Of a stretch of 64,000 nucleotides of DNA, positions 17,154-23,668 are shown piece by piece. The stretch's first letter is position 1. Each line of letters opens with the position of its first letter. The notes below the pieces were generated by a model. That model ran no database searches. It worked only from the letters and a program-made list of their open reading frames with translations, and was not told where the DNA came from. A program made the translations under genes and the position numbers. Source of the DNA: Phosphoribacter sp037045045 (GTDB taxonomy: Bacteria > Actinomycetota > Actinomycetes > Actinomycetales > Dermatophilaceae); assembly GCA_037045045.1 (NCBI GenBank), contig JBAOHL010000003.1, positions 124,001 through 188,000 on the forward strand. The letters are read 5' to 3'.

Positions 17154-17159
17154 TAGGGT
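17154..17159 (+). promoter_or_regulatory. -10-like TAGGGT upstream of the metalloprotease gene
   Basis: TAGGGT about 50 nt before the ATG at 17209. The leader ends with a strong purine-rich ribosome-binding site (GGCGGAGGGG). No clear -35 element. Confidence 0.35.
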
Positions 17160-17208
17160 GTGAGGGGATTCACTGGGCGAGGACGCCCACCGGAAGGCGG
17201 AGGGGCCG

Positions 17209-18174
17209 ATGAGCTTCAACGAGAACGTCCAACTGGACACCTCCCAGATCGAGGCGCGGGGCAGCTCGGGCGGTTCGGGTGGGGGTGGCGGTGGGGGTTT
17301 CCCCGGTGGCATCCAGGTCGGCGGGGGGATCGGCGGCCTCATCCTGCTCATCCTCACCTTGTTGTTCGGCGGCAACCTCATCGGTGGATCCAACACCCAG
17401 GTCCCTGACGGGTCGACGACGAGTAAGGGTGGCGCCCTGGACCCCAACCAGGTCGTCGCCGGCGGCCAGCAAAACGGCAGCACGATCGCCGGCTGCAAGA
17501 CGGGCGCCGACGCCAACCGCGACGACGAGTGCCTGGTCGTGGCCACGGTCAACAGCGTCCAGGCGTACTGGACCCAGACGCTGCCGCAGTACGGCGTGCA
17601 GTACTCCGCGGCCACCACCGTCCTGTACAGCGGGGCCACCCAGTCGGCGTGCGGCACCGCGTCCAACCAGGTCGGCCCCTTCTACTGCCCGTTGGACCGC
17701 AAGGTCTACATCGACGCGTCGTTCTTCCAGGAGCTCAGCGCGCGCTTCGGCGCAGACGGCGGGCAGCTCGCGAAGATGTACGTCGTCGCCCACGAATACG
17801 GTCACTACATCCAGGACATCCTCAACCTCCTCGGCAGGGCGCAGCAGGACCCGCAGGGTGCCCAGTCCGGATCGGTGCGCCTCGAACTCATGGCCGACTG
17901 CCTGGCCGGCACGTGGGTCAAGCACGCGACCGAGACCAAGGACGCCAACGGCGTGGCGTACCTCAAGCCGTTGACCCAGCAGGACATCAACTCGGCCCTG
18001 TCGGCGGCCGCCGCGGTGGGCGACGACCGGATCCAGAAGGCCATGCAGGGACGGGTCACCCCCGAGACCTGGACGCACGGCTCAAGCGCGGCGCGTCAGC
18101 GGTGGTTCAGCGCGGGGTTCACCTCGGGCGACATCAACCAGTGCAACACCTTCGGGGTGTCCAAGGTGGAGTGA
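17209..18174 (+). CDS. Neutral zinc metallopeptidase (YpfJ-type) membrane protein
   Basis: 321 residues. A short N-terminus is followed by a Gly/Ser-rich segment (residues 18-40), one hydrophobic membrane anchor (IGGLILLILTLLFGGNLIGG, about 41-60) and an extracytoplasmic catalytic domain. The zinc site HEYGH is at 195-199, with the downstream glutamate ligand probably in RLELMADCLAG. Cysteines at 96, 108, 148 and 160 could form disulfides outside the cell. This matches the putative neutral zinc metallopeptidase family; substrate unknown. Preceded by a strong ribosome-binding site. Confidence 0.9.
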   Translation: MSFNENVQLDTSQIEARGSSGGSGGGGGGGFPGGIQVGGGIGGLILLILTLLFGGNLIGGSNTQVPDGSTTSKGGALDPNQVVAGGQQNGSTIAGCKTGADANRDDECLVVATVNSVQAYWTQTLPQYGVQYSAATTVLYSGATQSACGTASNQVGPFYCPLDRKVYIDASFFQELSARFGADGGQLAKMYVVAHEYGHYIQDILNLLGRAQQDPQGAQSGSVRLELMADCLAGTWVKHATETKDANGVAYLKPLTQQDINSALSAAAAVGDDRIQKAMQGRVTPETWTHGSSAARQRWFSAGFTSGDINQCNTFGVSKVE

Positions 18175-18211
18175 GCGGCCCCTCGCCGCCGGGGGCCCGC
18201 CGCGTGAGACG

Positions 18212-18625
18212 CTAGACGGCCGCCCCGCGCAGGAAGCGTCGGCCGGTGACCTCGTGTGGGGTGATCTCGACGTAGATCGGCTTGTCGGACGGCAGCCATG
18301 TCTCGAGGTGCTTCGCGTCGTGCTCGTACGTCTCGGTGAACCGGTCGACCATCCGCGCGGTGCCCTTGAGGACCACCGACCACGCCGTGTCGCCGTCGCG
18401 TCCGCCGTCGGTCTCGACCGCGACCGAGGAATTGAGGGTCAACTCGGCCAGCTTGGTGCCGGCCGCGGTGCGCATGAGCAGCTTCCCGTCGTCGACGAGG
18501 AAGTTCACCGGGAAGATGTCCGGCTCGCCCAACGGCGCCACCGCGAGTCGCCCGAACCCCTCCCGGGACAGGATGTCCCAGCAGTCCTGCTCCGACAGCT
18601 GCTCGATGCGGTAGTCCTCGCTCAT
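18212..18625 (-). CDS. Pyridoxamine 5'-phosphate oxidase-like flavin/F420-binding protein
   Basis: 137-residue split-barrel protein. The pattern CWDILSREGFGRLAVAPLGEPDIFPVNFLVDDGKLLMRTAAGTKLAEL is that of the PPOX-type family that binds FMN, F420 or heme. It ends with VTGRRFLRG. These small proteins reduce or oxidise diverse substrates; the true one is unknown. ATG at 18625 is preceded at 7 nt by TAGGAT, giving a leaderless start. Confidence 0.85.
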   Translation of the reverse strand: MSEDYRIEQLSEQDCWDILSREGFGRLAVAPLGEPDIFPVNFLVDDGKLLMRTAAGTKLAELTLNSSVAVETDGGRDGDTAWSVVLKGTARMVDRFTETYEHDAKHLETWLPSDKPIYVEITPHEVTGRRFLRGAAV

Positions 18626-18632
18626 GGGCCCA

Positions 18633-18638
18633 ATCCTA
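18633..18638 (-). promoter_or_regulatory. -10 box TAGGAT overlapping the upstream stop codon
   Basis: On the minus strand TAGGAT ends 7 nt before the ATG at 18625. Its first three bases are also the TAG stop of the acVLRF1 gene (18636-18638), so the end of one gene doubles as the promoter element of the next. Confidence 0.55.
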
Positions 18639-19238
18639 GGGACCCTCGGGGACCTCGTCGGCAGGGGTCTGACCGAGGGTGACCCGCACCGCACGCCCGA
18701 GCCACAGGGCCCTCGACAGCACGGCGGCGTCGGGGTCGGGCAGACCGGCGACCTCACGACGAGGCACGTCCGGTATGCCGGTCAGGCGCCGGTCCGCAAG
18801 GACCTGGGCGACCAGTGCGCGGTCACCGCCCACGACGAGCCCTGCGGGCCTCGGGTGCTCACCGCCCAGGAGCACACCCGCCGCGTGACCGGCGACGGCG
18901 TCGACGAGCACCTGCGCCTGGCCGGCCCGGCGGCGGGCGTATCGCTGTTGCGACCACCCACCGGCCGCGGTCCGAGACTGCACGTGTCGCCGCCCCGCCT
19001 TGCTCGCGACGAGCCGAGCTCCCACGCCCAGCCCGACGGCATACCCGCCGCGGCGCACCAGGACGATCCCCAGCGGGTCGTGCGGGAAGCGTTCGCAGCG
19101 CGCCATGCCACCGTCCCACCTCACGGCGATGGTCGACCCGTCGGGCTCGACCATCGCGCCCGGGTGCTCGTCGAGCAGCGCCTGCAACCAGCCCGGGAAC
19201 CGTTCGGGCGCGACGTCGATCCGCCCGTCGGCCACCAC
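18636..19238 (-). CDS. acVLRF1-type peptidyl-tRNA hydrolase (Vms1-like release factor)
   Basis: 200 residues. The catalytic-loop signature GGWSQQRYARRR at 93-104 is that of actinobacterial Vms1-like release factors, related to eRF1 domain 2, in which Gln replaces the GGQ-type glutamine context. Such proteins release peptidyl-tRNA from stalled large subunits. Charged patches (SKAGRRHVQSR) flank the loop. The GTG start at 19238 lies 9 bp after the sufT stop, so it is transcribed at the tail of the suf operon. This would link ribosome rescue with iron-sulfur stress (inference). Confidence 0.8.
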   Translation of the reverse strand: MVADGRIDVAPERFPGWLQALLDEHPGAMVEPDGSTIAVRWDGGMARCERFPHDPLGIVLVRRGGYAVGLGVGARLVASKAGRRHVQSRTAAGGWSQQRYARRRAGQAQVLVDAVAGHAAGVLLGGEHPRPAGLVVGGDRALVAQVLADRRLTGIPDVPRREVAGLPDPDAAVLSRALWLGRAVRVTLGQTPADEVPEGP

Positions 19239-19247
19239 GACGGCCGC

Positions 19248-19583
19248 TCAGAGGTTGAAGCCGAGGGCCCGCAGCTGGTCGCGCCCGTCGTCGGTGATCT
19301 TGTCCGGCCCCCACGGGGGCATCCACACCCAGTTGATCCGGTGTCCGGCGACGATCCCCTCGAGGGCCTGGGCGGTCTGGTCCTCGATGACGTCGGTGAG
19401 CGGGCAGGCGGCCGAGGTCAGTGTCATGTCGATGACGGCGTTGGCTTGGGCGTCGATGGTGATGCCGTAGACGAGGCCGAGGTCGACGACGTTGATGCCG
19501 AGCTCGGGGTCGACGACGTCGCGCATGGCCTCCTCGACGTCGGCGACGTCGGCGGGCAGGGCGTCGGTCGTGGATTCGCTCAT
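19248..19583 (-). CDS. sufT: SufT-like Fe-S cluster assembly factor (DUF59/MIP18 family)
   Basis: 111 residues of the MIP18/PaaD family. The conserved block VVDPELGINVVDLGLVYGI is followed by TSAACPLTDVIEDQ with the reactive Cys, and WMPPWGPDKITDDGRDQLRALGF at the end. SufT supports maturation of Fe-S proteins. It is the last suf gene, starting 1 bp after the sufU stop, with GGAAGGGA as ribosome-binding site. Same position as in the mycobacterial suf operon. Confidence 0.92.
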   Translation of the reverse strand: MSESTTDALPADVADVEEAMRDVVDPELGINVVDLGLVYGITIDAQANAVIDMTLTSAACPLTDVIEDQTAQALEGIVAGHRINWVWMPPWGPDKITDDGRDQLRALGFNL

Positions 19584-19584
19584 G

Positions 19585-20046
19585 TCAGTCCCTTCCGGCC
19601 GGTGCCGCGACGGCCGTGATGTCGACGCCGGCCCGCGCCAGCGCGTCGGTGAACGCGCTCCAGCCCAGCAGCGCGCACTTGACTCGGGCGGGGTAGCGGG
19701 CCACCCCCGCGAACGCCACGCCGTCGCCGATGACCTCTTCGTCGCCTGGGTCCTGCCCTTTCGAGGTGAGCATGGCCCGCATCGCGGCATACGTCCCCAG
19801 CGCCTCGGCGATCGGGCGCCCGGTGACCTCCTCGGCGAGCACCGACGTCGAGGCCACCGAGATCGAACACCCTTGCGCGGCATACGAGACGTCCGCGACG
19901 CGGTCGCCGTCGACCTCGACGCGCAACGTCACCTCGTCGCCGCAGGTCGGGTTGACGTGGTGGACCTCGGCGTCGAAGGGATCGCGCAGACCCGCCCCGT
20001 GCGGGTGTTTGTAGTGGTCGATGATGACCTGCTGGTAGAGGTCCAT
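19585..20046 (-). CDS. sufU: Zinc-dependent sulfurtransferase SufU
   Basis: 153 residues of the IscU/SufU fold. Ligand cysteines are in PTCGDEV, GCSISVASTSVL and VKCALLGW. The insertion between the second and third Cys (EEVTGRPIAEALG and following) is typical of SufU, which accepts sulfur from SufS through zinc ligand exchange, as opposed to scaffold IscU. ATG at 20046 shares its A with the sufS stop. Confidence 0.95.
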   Translation of the reverse strand: MDLYQQVIIDHYKHPHGAGLRDPFDAEVHHVNPTCGDEVTLRVEVDGDRVADVSYAAQGCSISVASTSVLAEEVTGRPIAEALGTYAAMRAMLTSKGQDPGDEEVIGDGVAFAGVARYPARVKCALLGWSAFTDALARAGVDITAVAAPAGRD

Positions 20047-21344
20047 CAGGCCGGCACCGTCAGGCCGAAGACGGCCGGCACCCGGTCGAGCGCCTCGAGC
20101 AGCGCGTCGACCTCGCCGGGGGTGCTGTATGCCGCGAAGGTCGCCCGCGTCGTCGCGGCCACCCCGAGCGCACGGTGCAGCGGCCATGCGCAGTGGTGGC
20201 CCACCCGCACGGCGACGCCCTGGTCGTCGAGGATCTGGCCGACGTCGTGGGCGTGCACGCCGTCGACGACGAACGACACGACGGATCCCCGCTCGGCCGG
20301 GTCGGTGGGGCCGACGACTCGGACCCACGGACGCTGCGCCAGCCCGTCGAGCAGTCGGGCCACGAGGGCCTGCTCGTGGGCGTGGACGTGATCCATCCCC
20401 AGCGCCGCGAGGTAGTCGCACGCCGCGGCCAGACCGACCGCCTGGGCGGCCACCGGCACGCCGGCCTCGAACTTCTGCGGGACCGGCGCATAGGTCGAGC
20501 GCTCCATCGTCACCGTCTCGATCATCGAGCCGCCGGTGAGGAAGGTCGGCATCTCGTCGAGCACTTCGGCCCGGCCCCAGAGCACGCCGATGCCCAGCGG
20601 CCCGAGCATCTTGTGACCGGAGAAGGCGAGCAGGTCGACGCCGAGACCGGTGACGTCGATGGGCAGATGTGGGACCGACTGGCAGGCGTCGAGCACGACG
20701 AGGGCACCGACCGCGTGGGCCCGGTCGGCCAGAGCGCGCACCGGGTTGACCGTGCCGAGGACGTTGGACACGTGGGTGAACGCGAACACCGTCGTGCGCT
20801 TCGTGAGCAGGGTGTCCAGGTGGGTGAGGTCGAGACGTCCGTCGGCGTCGACGGGGATCCACCGCAGGGTCGCCCCGGTGCGCCGGCACAGCTCCTGCCA
20901 GGGCACGAGATTGGCGTGGTGCTCCATTTCGGTGACGAGCACCTCGTCGCCCGGGCCGATGGCGAACCGGCCACCCGGCATACCGCCGCCGCCCCCGGCG
21001 GCACCGTTGGAGAACGCGTACGCGACGAGGTTGATCGCCTCGGTGGCGTTGCGGGTGAAGACGATGTGGTCGGCCGGTGCGCCGACGAACGCGCCGATCC
21101 TCGCCCGGGCGGCCTCGTAGGCGTCGGTGCCCTCCTCCGACAGTTGGTGTGCGCCGCGGTGGACGGCCGAGTTGATCCGCTCGTAGAAGCCCCGCTCGGC
21201 GTCGAGGACCTGGCGCGGCTTGTGCGAGGTCGCCCCGGAATCGAGGTACACCAGGGGCCGCCCGTCCCGGACCGTCCGCGAGAGGATCGGGAAGTCGGCC
21301 CGGATCCGGGCCAGTTCCGCGGCGGTGAAGGGGTCTGCGGTCAT
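20046..21344 (-). CDS. sufS: Cysteine desulfurase SufS
   Basis: 432-residue class V aminotransferase-fold enzyme that mobilises sulfur from cysteine. PLP lysine in LLAFSGHKMLGPLGIGVLWGR, HANLVPW with the substrate His, YLDSGATSHKPRQVLDA at the N-terminus, and the catalytic Cys within VRVGHHCAWPLH near the C-terminus. Sulfur is handed to SufU, encoded immediately downstream. Start overlaps the sufC stop by 4 bp. Confidence 0.96.
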   Translation of the reverse strand: MTADPFTAAELARIRADFPILSRTVRDGRPLVYLDSGATSHKPRQVLDAERGFYERINSAVHRGAHQLSEEGTDAYEAARARIGAFVGAPADHIVFTRNATEAINLVAYAFSNGAAGGGGGMPGGRFAIGPGDEVLVTEMEHHANLVPWQELCRRTGATLRWIPVDADGRLDLTHLDTLLTKRTTVFAFTHVSNVLGTVNPVRALADRAHAVGALVVLDACQSVPHLPIDVTGLGVDLLAFSGHKMLGPLGIGVLWGRAEVLDEMPTFLTGGSMIETVTMERSTYAPVPQKFEAGVPVAAQAVGLAAACDYLAALGMDHVHAHEQALVARLLDGLAQRPWVRVVGPTDPAERGSVVSFVVDGVHAHDVGQILDDQGVAVRVGHHCAWPLHRALGVAATTRATFAAYSTPGEVDALLEALDRVPAVFGLTVPA

Positions 21345-22138
21345 CGAGATACCGCGCCGTCGCTCGACGCCGCAGCCGACGCCGCCGCCGCCGACAGGAA
21401 CCGGTCGTAGCCCTCGCTTTCCAGCCGGTCGGCGAGTTCGGGGCCGCCCTGTTCGACGATCCGACCGTCGACGAAGACGTGGACGGCGTCGGGGCGGATG
21501 TAGCGCAGGATGCGGGTGTAGTGGGTGATGAGCAGGATGCCCATGTCGCCGGCCGCCTGGGCCCGGTTGACGCCCTCGCTGACCACGCGCAGGGCATCGA
21601 CGTCCAGGCCGGAGTCGGTCTCGTCGAGCAGCGCGATCTTGGGTCGCAGCAGTTCCAGCTGCAGCACCTCGTGGCGCTTCTTCTCCCCGCCGGAGAACCC
21701 CTCGTTGACGTTGCGCTCGGCGAAGGCCGGGTCCATCCTCAGCGCATCCATTGCGCTCTTGACGTCCTTGACCCAGGTGCGCAACTTGGGCGCCTGACCG
21801 TCGATCGCCGTCTTCGCGGTGCGCAGGAAGTTCGACACGGTGACGCCGGGGACCTCGACCGGGTACTGCATGGCGAGGAACAGGCCAGCGCGGGCCCGCT
21901 CGTCGACGCTCATCGCCAGCACGTCCTGGCCGTCGAGGGTGACCGTGCCGGAGGTGACGTGGTACTTCGGGTGGCCGGCCACCGAGTAGGCCAGCGTCGA
22001 CTTACCCGAGCCGTTGGGGCCCATGATCGCGTGGGTCTGCCCGCTGCTGACCGTGAGGTCGACGCCGCGGAGGATCTCCTTCGGGCCTTCGTCGGTGTCG
22101 ACCCCGACGTGCAGGTCACGGATGTCGAGGACGGCCAT
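21341..22138 (-). CDS. sufC: Fe-S cluster assembly ATPase SufC
   Basis: 265-residue ABC-type ATPase of the SufBC2D scaffold. Walker A GPNGSGKSTLAYSVAG, Q-loop region FLAMQYPVEVPG, signature FSGGEKKRHEVLQLELL, Walker B IALLDETDSGLD and H-loop LLITHYTRILRYI are all in family form. ATG at 22138 follows the ferredoxin stop by 1 bp; an in-frame extension upstream lies inside the ferredoxin gene and is not used. Residues after RFLSAAAA form an Ala/Ser-rich tail. Confidence 0.96.
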   Translation of the reverse strand: MAVLDIRDLHVGVDTDEGPKEILRGVDLTVSSGQTHAIMGPNGSGKSTLAYSVAGHPKYHVTSGTVTLDGQDVLAMSVDERARAGLFLAMQYPVEVPGVTVSNFLRTAKTAIDGQAPKLRTWVKDVKSAMDALRMDPAFAERNVNEGFSGGEKKRHEVLQLELLRPKIALLDETDSGLDVDALRVVSEGVNRAQAAGDMGILLITHYTRILRYIRPDAVHVFVDGRIVEQGGPELADRLESEGYDRFLSAAAASAAASSDGAVSR

Positions 22139-22139
22139 G

Positions 22140-22466
22140 TCAGTCTGACTCCTTGTCGATACCGACGAGGACGGCGTCGCCGTCCAGCTTGACGGGGTAG
22201 ACCTGCACCGGCACGGTCGCCGGCAGGCCGATGGGTGCGCCGGTGCGCAGGTCGAATCGCGAGCCGTGCAGCCAACATTCGAGGGTGCAGCCGTCGACCT
22301 CGCCCTCGGACAGCGAGACCTGGGCATGGGTGCACGTGTCGTCGACGGCGTGCACCTCCCGTTCGCCGGTGCGCACGATCGCGAGCAGTCGCCCGTCGAC
22401 CCGGGCCGGGGAGGCGATCCCGATGGTGAGGTCCTGCACGTCGCAGACCTTGACGTAGTCGGTCAC
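22140..22466 (-). CDS. Rieske-type ferredoxin of the suf operon
   Basis: 108 residues. Rieske ligands CTHAQVSLSEG and CWLHGSRFDLRTG (CxH and CxxH) bind a [2Fe-2S] cluster, as in non-heme dioxygenase ferredoxin components. It is an actinobacterial fixture between sufD and sufC and may supply electrons for cluster assembly; that role is inferred. GTG start at 22466 overlaps the sufD stop by 4 bp. Confidence 0.92.
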   Translation of the reverse strand: MTDYVKVCDVQDLTIGIASPARVDGRLLAIVRTGEREVHAVDDTCTHAQVSLSEGEVDGCTLECWLHGSRFDLRTGAPIGLPATVPVQVYPVKLDGDAVLVGIDKESD

Positions 22467-23668
22467 GGTTGTGCCGCCTCCGTCGTGGCCAGTTCGCGCT
22501 CGACGGCCTGGGTGAGGTGGCCCTGGATCTCGGCCACGGGGATCTTGGCGATGAGGTCGGCGAAGAACCCGCGCACGACGAGCCGCCGGGCCTCGTCGGC
22601 CGGGATGCCGCGGGCCTGCAGGTAGAACAGCTGCTCGTCGTCGAAACGTCCGGTCGCCGAGGCGTGTCCGGCCCCCACGATCTCGCCGGTCTCGATCTCG
22701 AGGTTGGGCACCGAGTCGGCCCGGGCGCCCTCGGTGAGCACGAGGTTGCGGTTGATTTCGTAGGTGTCGGTGCCCTCCGCGCCGGCCCGGATGAGCACGT
22801 CGCCGATCCACACGGTGTGCGCCGAGTCGCCCTGCAGCGCGCCGCGGTACTCGACGTGGCTGTGGCAATGCGGCGCCTCATGGTCGACGAAGAGGCGGTG
22901 TTCGAGGTGCTGACCGGAGTCGGCGAAGTACACGCCGTAGGCCGCCACGCTGCCGCCCGGACCGGCATACGTGACGTTCGTCGAGAGCCGCACGACCGCT
23001 CCCCCGAGGGTGACCGCGACGTGTCGCACGCTCGCGTCCCGGCCGACGACAACGTCGTGCTCCGCGACGTGGAGCGTGTCGTCGTCCCACTCCTGCAGCG
23101 ACACCAGCGTGAGATCGGCGCCGTCGCCGACGAGGACCGAGACGACCTGGCCGTACCGAGCGGTGCCTTCGTGTTCGAGCACGACGGTGGCCGCGCTGTG
23201 CCGACCGGCGGTGACGAGCAGGTGCCCCCAGACCCGCTCGCTGTGGCTGCCGACGAGGCGCACCCGGATCGGGTCGGTGAGGACCGCGTCGGCGGGGATA
23301 TCGAGGTGGACGGCGCGTTCGGCGTGCTCGACGGCCAGAGCCGCCACCCGGTCGCCGGGGGCCGGGATGCCGTGCGCCCGCGCCTCCTCGCGGGTCACCG
23401 CGGTGAGGGTGACGCCTGCGGGCAGCTCGGTGTCGACGGCGAGGTGGGCCCCGCTTGGGGTGTCGCGCAGCACCGCGGCGAGGCGGTCGACCGGCGTGAA
23501 TCGCCACTGCTCCTCGCGTCCCGACGGTGGCGGGAAGTCGGCGACGTCGAACGAGATCGGTCGCTGTGCGCGCGAGCGCTCGGGGATCACGGGCGGCGCG
23601 CCGTGCGTGTGCGGTTCGCTCGCCGGTATACCATCCGATGGGCGAACCGCCTTCTCCAGCAACGGCAT
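22463..23668 (-). CDS. sufD: Fe-S cluster scaffold protein SufD
   Basis: 401 residues. The beta-helix core includes EQWRFTPVDRL, LVGDGADLTLVSLQEWDDDT, HLEHRLFVDHEAPHCHSHVEYRGAL and INRNLVLTEGARADSVPNLEIETGEIVGAGHASATG. The C-terminal helix has FFADLIAKIPV. Forms the SufBC2D complex with SufB and SufC. Its ATG at 23668 shares one base with the sufB stop, consistent with balanced synthesis. Confidence 0.95.
   Translation of the reverse strand: MPLLEKAVRPSDGIPASEPHTHGAPPVIPERSRAQRPISFDVADFPPPSGREEQWRFTPVDRLAAVLRDTPSGAHLAVDTELPAGVTLTAVTREEARAHGIPAPGDRVAALAVEHAERAVHLDIPADAVLTDPIRVRLVGSHSERVWGHLLVTAGRHSAATVVLEHEGTARYGQVVSVLVGDGADLTLVSLQEWDDDTLHVAEHDVVVGRDASVRHVAVTLGGAVVRLSTNVTYAGPGGSVAAYGVYFADSGQHLEHRLFVDHEAPHCHSHVEYRGALQGDSAHTVWIGDVLIRAGAEGTDTYEINRNLVLTEGARADSVPNLEIETGEIVGAGHASATGRFDDEQLFYLQARGIPADEARRLVVRGFFADLIAKIPVAEIQGHLTQAVERELATTEAAQP

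Noticed and set aside
19585..21597. 670-codon frame ending with SufU
   Set aside because: Residues before MDLYQQVIIDHYKHP are a shadow of sufS on the same strand; sufU begins at 20046.
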